Origin: Flavobacteriales bacterium
GTDB lineage: Bacteria; Bacteroidota; Bacteroidia; Flavobacteriales; Schleiferiaceae
Reading direction: 5' to 3'
DNA: 64,000 bases
Assembly: GCA_002707525.1 (NCBI GenBank)
Contig: PAND01000022.1
Coordinates: 62,001-126,000 of the forward strand
The notes beneath the pieces were generated by a model, which was given only the letters and a program-made list of their open reading frames with translations, made no database searches and had not been told where the DNA came from. Shown one piece after another: positions 8,222-17,232 of this stretch. The stretch's first letter is position 1; each line of letters opens with the position of its first letter. The position numbers and the translations under genes were made by a program.

Positions 8222-8941
8222 ATGAAAACAGTCCTTCATTTAGCATCTGGGAGAGGCTCTGCAAATCACGGTTGGCTTCAAAGCCAGCACAGTTTCAGCT
8301 TTGCCAATTACTACAATTCCAAAAACATGAACTTTGGACTATTGCGCGTACTCAATGACGATACCGTTGCACCAGGAAAAGGTTTTGGCAAACATCCACA
8401 CGACAATATGGAGATTATCTCTATCCCACTTAGCGGTAATTTAGAACATGAGGACAGTATGGGTAACCAAACAATTATTCGAGAGGGAGAAATACAGGCA
8501 ATGAGCGCTGGTGCAGGTATTTTTCATAGTGAGTTTAATGCTAGTAAATCACAAGAAGTGAAATTCCTCCAAATCTGGATTTTCCCAAGAGAAAAAGACG
8601 TTACGCCCAGATACGATCAAATACAATTACCCGATCTAACTATATCTGAAAAATTGCACCAAGTACTGAGCCCATATGAAAGTGATGAAGGTATTTGGAT
8701 ACATCAAGACACTTGGTTCCATATGGGGACGTTTAGCCGGGGAAGACACGAAGAGTATCCGGTAAAAAGAACCCAAAATGGCGTTTATCTATTTATAATA
8801 GATGGCTCTTTTGAAGTTTCTGGACAACGCTTAAATAAGCGTGACGCCTTGGGATGTTGGGAAACAGAATCCATTAGCTTGAGGAGCCTTGAAAACGGGA
8901 GTCGCATATTAATCATTGACGTTCCCATGAATTTGAGTTGA
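8222..8941 (+). CDS. Pirin family protein (cupin, YhhW/quercetinase-like)
   Basis: A 239-residue bicupin of the pirin family, full length for YhhW-type members. The metal-binding set is visible in the N-terminal cupin: His58 and His60 in KHPHDNMEI, His102 and Glu104 in FHSEFNAS. The motif GFGKHPHDNMEIIS is diagnostic. Bacterial pirins of this type bind a divalent metal and some cleave quercetin or act as redox-sensitive regulators; the physiological substrate here is unknown. It is cytoplasmic, as there is no leader. The gene is preceded by a 14-bp palindrome that could be an operator and is followed, 74 bp later, by the HMG-CoA reductase gene. Confidence 0.93.
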   Translation: MKTVLHLASGRGSANHGWLQSQHSFSFANYYNSKNMNFGLLRVLNDDTVAPGKGFGKHPHDNMEIISIPLSGNLEHEDSMGNQTIIREGEIQAMSAGAGIFHSEFNASKSQEVKFLQIWIFPREKDVTPRYDQIQLPDLTISEKLHQVLSPYESDEGIWIHQDTWFHMGTFSRGRHEEYPVKRTQNGVYLFIIDGSFEVSGQRLNKRDALGCWETESISLRSLENGSRILIIDVPMNLS

Positions 8942-9015
8942 TACTTAGTACCTCTGGTAAAAGAGAACAATAATTATTCAAAGGTGTTAAATTTGTATGT
9001 GTAAACCGTATCGTC

Positions 9016-10350
9016 ATGAATAAGCCCATCAAAGGATTTTCAAAACTTAGCAAAGCAGCCAAATTAGAGTGGTTGACTCAAAATAATTTTGAGCAGCCGG
9101 ATAAAACACTCGAGTTATTCCAAAGCTATTGGCACAATGACAGCAACGTGCAACAAAAGCACGATGACTTCATTGAGAATACAATGACCAACTACTATAT
9201 GCCATTTGGTGTAGCCCCAAATTTCCAAATTAATGGTAGGCTATACACTCTTCCTATGGCAATTGAAGAAAGTTCAGTAGTCGCCGCTGCTGCAAAAAGT
9301 GCAAGCTTTTGGTTACAAAGAGGAGGGTTTAAAACTGAAGTTATTAGTACGGAGAAAATTGGGCATGTCCACTTCATGTATGAAGGGAACACCAATCCCT
9401 TTTTCAAAGATTTCAAAAAGCTTGAAGTTCAATTGCGAGAGGCAACCAAACCCTTGACGTCCAATATGGAAGCAAGAGGCGGTGGAATTACGTCTATTAA
9501 GTTAGTTGATAAAACTGCTCAATTAAGTCACTACTATCAATTAGAGGTGTGTTTTGAAACGTGTGATTCTATGGGGGCGAATTTTATTAATTCCAATTTG
9601 GAAGAAATGGCTAAAAGTCTTGAATCATTTACTTCAGCACATTTGGACTTAGATGAGAATAAGCTTGAGGTTGTGATGCGTATACTGAGTAACTACACAC
9701 CAAACTGTATTGTACGTGCCTCCGTTAGTTGTCCAATTAGTGATTTAGAAAGTGAGGGCACCACCGGTGAAGACTTCGCAAGGAAATTTAGACGGGCAAT
9801 AGCTATTGCAAATGCTGAACCGTACCGAGCTACCACGCATAATAAAGGAATCATGAATGGCGTAGATGCTCTAATTATTGCCACAGGAAATGATTTCAGA
9901 GCAGTTGAAGCCGCATGCCATACGTATGCCTCCAAGTCCGGACAATATAGCAGTCTCACCCACTGTAAGTTGGAGAATGGGATATTTACCTATTGGATTG
10001 AAATTCCCTTAGCATTGGGTGTAGTAGGTGGATTAACTAAATTGCATCCACTTGTTATAAAAGCCCTTGAAATGTTGGGTAAACCAAATGCGGAAGAATT
10101 AATGGGCATTGTTGCGGTAAGTGGTTTAGCGCAAAATTTTGCGGCACTCAGAGCGCTTGTAACAACTGGGATTCAAAAAGGGCATATGAAAATGCATCTT
10201 ATGAATATTCTAAACCAACTCGAAGCAACCTCAGAAGAGAAAGTGTTAATTACCCAATTCTTTAAGGATAAAGTACCCCACCATCGTGAAGTTGTGAATT
10301 ACTTCTGTACTTTGCGCGGACAGCCTGAACCAAAGCTAGGCAGATCATAA
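9016..10350 (+). CDS. Hydroxymethylglutaryl-CoA reductase, class II type
   Basis: A 444-residue enzyme converting HMG-CoA to mevalonate (or the reverse), the committing step of the mevalonate route to isoprenoids. Class II features are visible: the EESSVVAAAAK segment with the catalytic Glu at 84/85, the substrate/cofactor motif DSMGAN (184-189), the catalytic Lys277 in THNKGIMNG, Asp293 in ATGND, and His390 in QKGHM near the C-terminus. The residue pattern corresponds to the Glu/Lys/Asp/His set known from the Pseudomonas mevalonii enzyme. A possible -7 element TAAATTTG lies at 8988-8995. The kinase gene follows after 3 bp, indicating an operon. A biosynthetic role is inferred because Bacteroidota often use class II enzymes this way. 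Confidence 0.95.
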   Translation: MNKPIKGFSKLSKAAKLEWLTQNNFEQPDKTLELFQSYWHNDSNVQQKHDDFIENTMTNYYMPFGVAPNFQINGRLYTLPMAIEESSVVAAAAKSASFWLQRGGFKTEVISTEKIGHVHFMYEGNTNPFFKDFKKLEVQLREATKPLTSNMEARGGGITSIKLVDKTAQLSHYYQLEVCFETCDSMGANFINSNLEEMAKSLESFTSAHLDLDENKLEVVMRILSNYTPNCIVRASVSCPISDLESEGTTGEDFARKFRRAIAIANAEPYRATTHNKGIMNGVDALIIATGNDFRAVEAACHTYASKSGQYSSLTHCKLENGIFTYWIEIPLALGVVGGLTKLHPLVIKALEMLGKPNAEELMGIVAVSGLAQNFAALRALVTTGIQKGHMKMHLMNILNQLEATSEEKVLITQFFKDKVPHHREVVNYFCTLRGQPEPKLGRS

Positions 10351-10353
10351 TCC

Positions 10354-11256
10354 ATGCTAAGTTACCGCGCCAACGGAAAGCTCCTACTTACCTCTGAATA
10401 TGCAATTACTCAAGGTGCAAAAGGTCTTGCTTTGCCTACTCGTTTTGGTCAAAAAATACAATACAAGCCAAAACTAAATGGAGATGGTATTTCTTGGTCT
10501 TCCGCAGGGAATGATGGGAAAATATGGTTTTGGGCAGAAATGAGTCAGTCACTTGATATTCTGAAAACTTCCAATGAAATTGTTGCAAAACGATTAATCA
10601 GAAACCTTCGAATAGTTAAAAATCATTCGACGCTTTTAGATAGACCTGCAAGCTTCGTGACCGACCTAGAATTTCCAGCTGAATGGGGACTTGGAACGTC
10701 CAGTACCTTCACTAGTCTTTTAGCTCAATGTGCCCAGATTAATCCGCTTAAAACATTCAAAAATGAGCACGGAGGAAGCGGATATGATCTGGCCTGTGCG
10801 GCAGCAAATGGTCCAATAACTTACCAATTACTTGAAGAAAAACCTGAAGTCATAAATACCTCAATTCCCTTTGACTTTTTAGACCAACTCGGATTTGTTT
10901 ATACAGGGAGAAAGCAGTTAACCTCTGAAAGCCTCAGCTTAGTGAAAAACAAACCGTTTTCAGATAAGCAGATTGATAGGTTTAATATGCTTACCGATAA
11001 TTTTTTACGATCTAGCTCAATACTAGAATTAGAAAAAGTTATTGAAGAACATGAGGCCCTGCTCGCTGAACATTTGCAACTTCCAAAGGTTAAACAAGAA
11101 CTTTTTGAAGAACTGCCAGGACAGGTCAAAAGCCTTGGTGGATGGGGTGGAGATTTTGTTTTGATCACTCGTCTGCGTTCTTCAGAGCAATGGCTCAAAA
11201 AAAAGGGGTTTACAGTTGTCTTTCCTTTCCAACAACTGGGACTTTTTCGCTCTTAG
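10354..11256 (+). CDS. GYDIA-family GHMP kinase (mevalonate pathway-associated)
   Basis: A 300-residue GHMP-fold small-molecule kinase. It begins MLSYRANGKLLLTSEYAI, typical of the family N-terminus. The ATP-binding motif appears as EWGLGTSSTFTSLLAQ (about 109-124), and the signature GGSGYDLACAAANG matches the GYD(I/L)A segment that names the subfamily. It lies 3 bp after the HMG-CoA reductase gene, so it most likely acts on mevalonate or a phosphorylated derivative in isoprenoid synthesis. The exact substrate is not decided by sequence. The C-terminal GGWGGDFVLIT segment corresponds to the third GHMP glycine-rich motif. Confidence 0.9.
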   Translation: MLSYRANGKLLLTSEYAITQGAKGLALPTRFGQKIQYKPKLNGDGISWSSAGNDGKIWFWAEMSQSLDILKTSNEIVAKRLIRNLRIVKNHSTLLDRPASFVTDLEFPAEWGLGTSSTFTSLLAQCAQINPLKTFKNEHGGSGYDLACAAANGPITYQLLEEKPEVINTSIPFDFLDQLGFVYTGRKQLTSESLSLVKNKPFSDKQIDRFNMLTDNFLRSSSILELEKVIEEHEALLAEHLQLPKVKQELFEELPGQVKSLGGWGGDFVLITRLRSSEQWLKKKGFTVVFPFQQLGLFRS

Positions 11257-11288
11257 GATTGGGCACAATATTTGGTAGATTTACGACA

Positions 11289-13469
11289 ATGCGTACTATC
11301 GTTACTTTATTAATCTTTCTCTTTTCCTGCGCTCCTTTGAGCGCGGCCCACCTTGTTGGTGGAGAAATTTCATATCGTTGCGTAGGATCAAATGCGAATG
11401 GAAATGTATATCAGATTAAATTGACGGTATATCGCGATTGTAATTCTTCAGGAGCGCCTTTTGACAATTTTGCTCCAATTAGCGTTTATGGTGGGGCGTC
11501 TCAGAATGTTGCCGTACAAAACCTAAGTGTTGCGCGAGGTCAGATCACAAGTATTCCAGCTGTTGTTGCTAATCCCTGCCTTCAAACTCCACCTAATGTT
11601 TGTACGGAAAAAGCAATTTATCAAACCACTGTGACTCTTCAGCCCAGCACCCACGGATACACCATTGTATACCAACGATGCTGCAGGAATAACACAATAA
11701 CAAACGTAGGTAATTCAGGAAATTGGGGTTCTACTTATCACATCACCATACCTCCAAACGACAATCGTTGCAATGGTTCTGCCCGATTTCAATCGGATCC
11801 ACCAATAGTTATGTGTAAAGATGATTTCCTAAATATTGACTTTTCCGTACTTGAAGATAATGGAGATTCTATTTATTACTCCCTTTGTCAACCTATTACA
11901 GGAGGAAGCCAAAACAACCCTGCTCCTAACCCCCCATCCCCACCACCCTATTCTGGCGTTCCTTTTCTTTTTCCTTATTCAGCAGCATATCCTTTACCTT
12001 CAAGCCCACAGATTACTTTGGATCCTAATTCAGGGATTTTAACGGGAACACCTACTGGAACGGGTCAATATGTATTTGCAGTTTGTGCCTCAGAATACGA
12101 TTCTAATGGTGTATTATTATCTACACTCAGACGGGATTACCAATTCAATGTAACCACATGTCAGAGCAATGTATTGAGTGATCCTACACCCCAACTATAT
12201 CAACCAAATACCATTTGTAACGGAACTACTATTACTATGAGTGATAGCTCCATAAACGGCACCAACTATTTATGGTTATGGAATGACCCCAACAATCCGG
12301 GAGCATCTTCAACAGGCCAAAACCCAACTTATACCTATGGAGACACAGGTACTTATACCATTCAATTAGTAATCAATGTGGGTTGGCCTTGCACGGATAC
12401 AGCTGAGGTAACCTACGAATTGTACAATCCCATTAACGCTGGGTTTACCTCTAGTGGCCCAGTATGTTTTGATGAAAACCTGATTACATTCCAAAATCAG
12501 AGTTCTAATGGAGGATTAGCCCAAGCAACATGGGATTTTGGACCCAATGGCTCCTTAGCTACATTTAGTGGGTGGAATCCTCCGCCTGTTAGTTTCTCTT
12601 CATGGGGAGATCAGATTGTGACTCTTACCGTGGAAGAAAAAGGCTGCGTAGGCACCTTTGTAGATACGGTTAGAATATATAGGCGACCTGAAACTGCAGT
12701 AAACGTTGAAAACCAAATTGGATGTGCTCCCTTTACTATTGAATTTTGGGACAGTACCATTACTGATGGACAAGTCATTTACAACTGGGATTTTGGAGAT
12801 GGAGTCCTTAGCAACGACAGCGCACCCGTGTACACTTACACAGACCCTGGTACTTACGATCTCACGCTTACCGTATTCTTTATTGAAGGCTGTTTGGATA
12901 CCATAACATTAAATTATAACGATTACATTACCGTATACCCCTCCCCAACCTCCGTATTTATTGCAGACCCCACTTCTGCGACCATTTACACCAGTACCGT
13001 TGAAATAACTGATTTGGCCTCTGACCCAACAGACGCTCTTATTACCTCTATGGGAGACGGTACTATTTATTATGATTTACGAAAACTAAATCATTCCTAC
13101 AACGATACCGGATGGTTTGAAGTTGAACATGTTGTTATTAATACTTTTAATTGTCCAGATACCTCCACAGCTTTAGTTCGAATTAATCCAGAAACGCTCG
13201 TTTTTGTACCTAATGCATTTTCTCCAAATGGAGACGGAACCAATGAAATGTTTGCTCCCACGGCAGTAGGAGTTAAATCTTACGAACTGCGCATTTACAA
13301 CCGTTGGGGTGAGGAGATTTTTAAAAGTACAACGCCTGAAATTGGCTGGAACGGCACCTTTCCAAATGGCAAACCCGCGTCATTTGGCACCTATACTTGG
13401 TCCATTTTTGCTAAAGGCGCTAATGATAAAGTGATTACGAAAACGGGCCTTGTAACCCTTCTCAAATGA
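11289..13469 (+). CDS. Secreted PKD-domain protein with gliding motility-associated type B C-terminal domain
   Basis: A 726-residue secreted protein. The ATG at 11289 was chosen because it directly precedes a signal peptide (MRTIVTLLIFLFSCAPLSAA); the upstream open frame overlaps the kinase gene and lacks a leader. The mature N-terminus HLVGGEISYRC...VYRDC is cysteine-containing and typical of large Bacteroidota surface proteins. Several PKD-like repeats follow (YTYGDTGTYTIQL, YNWDFGDGVLS...YTDPGTYDLTL). The last roughly 85 residues (FVPNAFSPNGDGTNEMF, IYNRWGEEIF, GTYTW) form the CHU_C/type B T9SS sorting domain. It is probably a cell-surface or extracellular adhesion or scaffold protein. It starts 33 bp after the kinase gene but is functionally unrelated to it. 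Confidence 0.92.
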   Translation: MRTIVTLLIFLFSCAPLSAAHLVGGEISYRCVGSNANGNVYQIKLTVYRDCNSSGAPFDNFAPISVYGGASQNVAVQNLSVARGQITSIPAVVANPCLQTPPNVCTEKAIYQTTVTLQPSTHGYTIVYQRCCRNNTITNVGNSGNWGSTYHITIPPNDNRCNGSARFQSDPPIVMCKDDFLNIDFSVLEDNGDSIYYSLCQPITGGSQNNPAPNPPSPPPYSGVPFLFPYSAAYPLPSSPQITLDPNSGILTGTPTGTGQYVFAVCASEYDSNGVLLSTLRRDYQFNVTTCQSNVLSDPTPQLYQPNTICNGTTITMSDSSINGTNYLWLWNDPNNPGASSTGQNPTYTYGDTGTYTIQLVINVGWPCTDTAEVTYELYNPINAGFTSSGPVCFDENLITFQNQSSNGGLAQATWDFGPNGSLATFSGWNPPPVSFSSWGDQIVTLTVEEKGCVGTFVDTVRIYRRPETAVNVENQIGCAPFTIEFWDSTITDGQVIYNWDFGDGVLSNDSAPVYTYTDPGTYDLTLTVFFIEGCLDTITLNYNDYITVYPSPTSVFIADPTSATIYTSTVEITDLASDPTDALITSMGDGTIYYDLRKLNHSYNDTGWFEVEHVVINTFNCPDTSTALVRINPETLVFVPNAFSPNGDGTNEMFAPTAVGVKSYELRIYNRWGEEIFKSTTPEIGWNGTFPNGKPASFGTYTWSIFAKGANDKVITKTGLVTLLK

Positions 13470-13470
13470 C

Positions 13471-13833
13471 CTATTTCACCAGAATCCAAATCGCTGCAAT
13501 AGAGACAATCACACTTCCTAGCACGTAAACGAGTGCTTCTAATTCCCTCCCTTCTTGTAATAATCGCACCGTTTCGTAACTAAACGTACTGAATGTTGAC
13601 CACCCGCCACAAACCCCGGTTGCCAATAGCAATTGAAGCGTACTCTTTTCCGGTGATATCCTATAAACATACACCAAGGCAACAGATGCCATGATGTTAA
13701 TTAAGAACGTTGCCCAATGTAATTTGGTCTGTGCTATGCCCACGGCCAACATTCCTTGAGTAGTACCAAAGCGCAATACGGCTCCTATACCACCGCCTAA
13801 AAAAACCGCTAAAATTGCTGTTAAAGAACTCAT
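13471..13833 (-). CDS. crcB: Fluoride ion channel CrcB/Fluc
   Basis: A 120-residue membrane protein with four predicted transmembrane helices. Family marks are the N-terminal GGGIGAVLRFG, the LINIMAS segment (the conserved Asn of the pore region) and GVCGGWSTFSTFSYE, which carries the central sodium-site/phenylalanine motif. The family exports fluoride as a dual-topology homodimer at the inner membrane. Its start overlaps the PAP2 phosphatase stop by 4 bp (ATGA), so it is the last gene of the obg-PAP2-crcB set. I see no obvious fluoride riboswitch upstream, since there is no intergenic space. Confidence 0.94.
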   Translation of the reverse strand: MSSLTAILAVFLGGGIGAVLRFGTTQGMLAVGIAQTKLHWATFLINIMASVALVYVYRISPEKSTLQLLLATGVCGGWSTFSTFSYETVRLLQEGRELEALVYVLGSVIVSIAAIWILVK

Positions 13834-14363
13834 GAAAACTTGGAATCAATACGCACTAAAATAGTTGAAATGAATATTCCCCATAATGCCCCTGCCAATA
13901 GGTCCAATGGGAAGTGCACACCTACGTGAATTCTTGAAAAGCTCTGAATAAACGCGACCCCAATAAGAATAGGGAACCAAGAGGGTTTCAACCACTTGCG
14001 CATTAGAAATGCTAATCCAAAAGTATTTGCAGCATGAGCAGAAAAAAAACCATATGCAGAGCAATGGACAAGGATTCGAATGCCTTCAAGTTCTTCTTGA
14101 CAAGGACGAGGACGAGCTATTAACTCCTTAACAAAATTCGCACCCTGATCCCAAAGTAATAGACCAACTAAAGACAACGCGATTCTAAATATCCACGTAC
14201 TGTGCGAATTGGAATTTTTAATTAATCGTCCAATAAGAACAGCATATAACGGCAGCCATGTAATAGCATTTGTAACCGCCAGCCAAAAGGTATCCCAAGA
14301 CGGGCTAAATAGCTGATTCAAAATCAAGAATAACTGCTTATCCCATTCCAATAGGGCATCCAT
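13830..14363 (-). CDS. PAP2-superfamily membrane phosphatase
   Basis: A 177-residue integral membrane phosphatase. The three-part acid phosphatase signature is present: KELIARPRP, then YGFFSAHAANTFG with the catalytic His in SAH, then SRIHVGVHFPLD with the second catalytic His. Members dephosphorylate lipid phosphates such as undecaprenyl diphosphate or phosphatidylglycerol phosphate; the substrate cannot be told from sequence. I prefer the ATG at 14363 (MDALLEWDKQLF). A GTG at 14375 would add four residues and overlap the obg stop. The product would sit in the inner membrane with its active site toward the periplasm. Confidence 0.9.
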   Translation of the reverse strand: MDALLEWDKQLFLILNQLFSPSWDTFWLAVTNAITWLPLYAVLIGRLIKNSNSHSTWIFRIALSLVGLLLWDQGANFVKELIARPRPCQEELEGIRILVHCSAYGFFSAHAANTFGLAFLMRKWLKPSWFPILIGVAFIQSFSRIHVGVHFPLDLLAGALWGIFISTILVRIDSKFS

Positions 14364-14371
14364 TATGGTGT

Positions 14372-15370
14372 TCACAATTCTTCGTTTAGTGCAGACCAGA
14401 TGTTATCCTTCAATGCCATTATGTTCAGACCTGTTACAGAAGAAATAAAAACATGAGGCACATCTTTTGGAAGCTGTTGCTGAATTTCCGCTTGCATTTC
14501 TTCGTCTAACATGTCGGACTTGGTTATTGCTAAGATTCTATTCTTATCTGCTAACTCTGGGTTATAGACAACCAACTCATTGAGGAGAATTTCATATTCT
14601 CTGTGGTAATCATCCGCATCTGCAGGTACCATAAATAACAACAATGCGTTGCGCTCAATATGCCGTAAGAATCTATAACCTAATCCCTTCCCTTCGGAGG
14701 CTCCCTCAATAATTCCTGGAATATCCGCCATGACAAACGAGCGATAATCGCGATAATTCACCATACCTAGATTTGGAACTAGAGTTGTAAATGGATAGTT
14801 GGCTATTTCTGGTTTGGCTGCACTCACCACACTGAGCAAGGTGCTTTTACCAGCATTTGGAAAGCCTACTAAACCAACATCTGCAAGTACTTTTAATTCA
14901 AGGATAAACCATCCTTCCACTGGGTCTTCTCCAGGCTGAGCATAACGAGGAGTCTGAAACGTAGACGATTTGAAATGAACATTCCCTTGGCCGCCACGTC
15001 CGCCTTTTACTAATATCTTCTCTTCTCCCTCTTCTGTAATTTCAAAGAGGGTTTCTCCTGTCTCTTCATCTTTTGCGATTGTGCCTAAAGGGACATCTAT
15101 GTACCTGTCTTCTCCATTGGCGCCTGTCTTTTCCTGACCTGAACCGTTATCACCTGAAGAGGCCTTAATGTGCTTTTGATACTTTAATGGCAAGAGTGTC
15201 CACATTTGCGAATTTCCGCGAAGTATAACATGTCCGCCTCTGCCACCATCACCGCCGTCAGGACCGCCCTTAGAAGTCATACGATTTCTTAAAAGATGAG
15301 TAGATCCTTTTCCACCTCGACCGCTTTTGCAGTAGATTTTTACGTAATCAATAAAGTTGCTTCCAGCCAT
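14372..15370 (-). CDS. obg: GTPase Obg/CgtA
   Basis: A 332-residue Obg GTPase involved in large-subunit ribosome assembly and stress control. The N-terminal glycine-rich Obg fold is evident ([26 protein letters not shown]), followed by the G domain with the P-loop GFPNAGKST, the switch II region [16 protein letters not shown] and a TKSD base-recognition motif. No C-terminal OCT extension is present; the protein ends soon after the G domain. The ATG at 15370 ([10 protein letters not shown]) was chosen over 15391 because it gives the canonical family N-terminus. It is downstream of adk on the same strand, 73 bp away. Confidence 0.96.
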   Translation of the reverse strand: MAGSNFIDYVKIYCKSGRGGKGSTHLLRNRMTSKGGPDGGDGGRGGHVILRGNSQMWTLLPLKYQKHIKASSGDNGSGQEKTGANGEDRYIDVPLGTIAKDEETGETLFEITEEGEEKILVKGGRGGQGNVHFKSSTFQTPRYAQPGEDPVEGWFILELKVLADVGLVGFPNAGKSTLLSVVSAAKPEIANYPFTTLVPNLGMVNYRDYRSFVMADIPGIIEGASEGKGLGYRFLRHIERNALLLFMVPADADDYHREYEILLNELVVYNPELADKNRILAITKSDMLDEEMQAEIQQQLPKDVPHVFISSVTGLNIMALKDNIWSALNEEL

Positions 15371-15443
15371 AATAAAAGAGCAGTTCGCCATGTGACTAAC
15401 TGCTCCGTAAAAGTACGATTGTTAAAACGGTATTGAAAACCGT

Positions 15444-16016
15444 CTAAAGAGAATCAATTACAGCGATTAAGCGATCCGTAATTTCTTCAATTGAACCCAA
15501 TCCATTTACACCACAATACTTGCCCTGTGTATCGTAATGATTTTTTACCGGCGAAGTTTCCTTGTTATAGGTGTTAATTCTATTTTGTATCACTTCCGGA
15601 TCGGCGTCATCTGGACGTCCAGATGTTTTACCACGTTCAAGTAAACGTGTTTTTAATTCCTTTTCTTCCACTTCAAGCGCAATCATGCTTGTTATACTCA
15701 CATTCCGTCCGTTCAAGAAGGAATCTAGTGCTTCTGCTTGCGCATTTGTTCGCGGAAAACCGTCAAAAATAAATCCTTTCGCATCCGGGTTTTTATTCAC
15801 CGCATCCTCTAACATGGAAATGGTGACCGAATCCGGGACCAAGGCACCCTTGTCCATATAGGATCTTGCAAGTAACCCGAGTTCCGTTTCATTTTTAATA
15901 TTGAAGCGGAATAGGTCTCCTGTGCTAAGATGCACTAGAGAATAACGTGTAACTAAAAATTCGCTTTGCGTTCCTTTACCAGCACCTGGGGGGCCAAACA
16001 GCACGAGATTTAACAT
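15444..16016 (-). CDS. adk: Adenylate kinase (short, LID-less form)
   Basis: A 190-residue adenylate kinase interconverting AMP, ADP and ATP. The P-loop GPPGAGKGTQ lies right at the N-terminus, and HLSTGDLFR, GFIFDGFPRTNAQAEAL and RGKTSGRPDDADPEV follow. The RGKTSGRPDD stretch corresponds to the short lid; the long zinc-type LID insertion is absent. The start at 16016 (MLNLVLFGPPG) matches the family N-terminus, whereas the open frame continues to 16040 without support. A -7 element lies about 40 bp upstream. It is divergent from the mannose-1-phosphate guanylyltransferase gene. Confidence 0.96.
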   Translation of the reverse strand: MLNLVLFGPPGAGKGTQSEFLVTRYSLVHLSTGDLFRFNIKNETELGLLARSYMDKGALVPDSVTISMLEDAVNKNPDAKGFIFDGFPRTNAQAEALDSFLNGRNVSITSMIALEVEEKELKTRLLERGKTSGRPDDADPEVIQNRINTYNKETSPVKNHYDTQGKYCGVNGLGSIEEITDRLIAVIDSL

Positions 16017-16053
16017 TTCAAGAGTTTTACTTTCAGCCAACGAATATACCTAC

Positions 16054-16061
16054 CAAAGATA
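16054..16061 (-). promoter_or_regulatory. -7 promoter element for adk
   Basis: On the minus strand this reads TATCTTTG, a full match to TAnnTTTG, 38 bp before the adk start. No clear -33 TTTG was found at the usual spacing. Confidence 0.45.
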
Positions 16062-16131
16062 GAAATCCGTACTATTGTACCCGATTTGAATAAGATTGAT
16101 GATTTCACGTCAAAACAACCAATAAAAATCA

Positions 16132-17214
16132 ATGAGAACACCCTATTGTGTAATAATGGCCGGAGGAATTGGCAGCAGATTCTGGCCCATGTCCACAGAA
16201 CAAACACCAAAACAATTTTTGGACTTCCTTGGCACGGGAGAAAGTTTAATTCAACAGACGTACAGAAGGGTAAGACGTATTTTCGAACCAGAAAATATTC
16301 TCATAGTTACACATGCCAATTACCGCATACAGACTAAAGAGCATTTACCGGAATTACCCGAAAAAAATATCATTTTAGAGCCTCTTCGCAGAAATACTGC
16401 TCCATGTATTGCATATGCGGCTCTAAAAATAAAAAAACGCGATGCTTCTGCGAACATATATATTACACCTGCGGATCATTTAATTTCAGATGAAGAAGCC
16501 TTTGAAGTTCAAATTCGTAAAGGGTTGGAGAAAACTGAAGACAGTGACTATTTTGTAACCATTGGAATCAAACCGCATAAGCCTGAAACCGGTTACGGAT
16601 ACATCCAATATGATGAAACAAAGTATGAAGAAGATATCTTCAGCGTTAAAGCATTTACAGAAAAACCAGATTTAGAGCACGCCAAACTATTCATCCAAAG
16701 CGGCGACTTCCTTTGGAACGCGGGCATGTTCATTTGGAATATTGAAGCCCTCAGTGCAGGCCTTGATAAGCATTTACCAGATCTCATGAGCACGCTAGGG
16801 CAGGCTTGGAATGATTTAGATACCAAATACGAAGCGGAAAGTATTGCAAAAGTGTATTCTGAATGCGAAAATATTAGTATTGACTACGGACTAATGGAGC
16901 GCGCCAATAAAGTCTGTGTAATCCCCACTGTAATGGGTTGGTCAGATATAGGTAATTGGGGTGCTGTGTATGATCTCAGTAAAAAAGACCATAACGGTAA
17001 TGCTATTGTAGGACAGAACATCATAGCTCAGCATTGCAAAAACTGTCTAATCGTGAATGGTGCTGAAAATAAAGCCCTAGTAGTTGACGGTCTTGAAGAA
17101 AAAATCGTGGTTCAAACTGATAAAACTTCACTAACTTTTCCTCTAGGAAACGATCAGGCCATCAAACAAATTGCGAAAGCTGTTCGTGTAGAATTGGGAG
17201 AGGATTTCGTTTAA
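16132..17214 (+). CDS. Mannose-1-phosphate guanylyltransferase
   Basis: A 360-residue nucleotidyltransferase forming GDP-mannose from mannose-1-phosphate and GTP for surface polysaccharide synthesis. The N-terminal signature AGGIGSRFWPMSTEQTPKQF is the ManC/RfbM-type pyrophosphorylase loop. ITPADHL, FTEKPDLEHA, WNAGMF and GWSDIGNWGA are further family motifs. The protein stops after the transferase plus a short beta-helix-like tail; the isomerase half of bifunctional ManC proteins is absent. Start is ATG 16132. The DUF389 gene follows 18 bp downstream. Confidence 0.94.
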   Translation: MRTPYCVIMAGGIGSRFWPMSTEQTPKQFLDFLGTGESLIQQTYRRVRRIFEPENILIVTHANYRIQTKEHLPELPEKNIILEPLRRNTAPCIAYAALKIKKRDASANIYITPADHLISDEEAFEVQIRKGLEKTEDSDYFVTIGIKPHKPETGYGYIQYDETKYEEDIFSVKAFTEKPDLEHAKLFIQSGDFLWNAGMFIWNIEALSAGLDKHLPDLMSTLGQAWNDLDTKYEAESIAKVYSECENISIDYGLMERANKVCVIPTVMGWSDIGNWGAVYDLSKKDHNGNAIVGQNIIAQHCKNCLIVNGAENKALVVDGLEEKIVVQTDKTSLTFPLGNDQAIKQIAKAVRVELGEDFV

Positions 17215-17232
17215 AACCTTGATTTTTTATTC

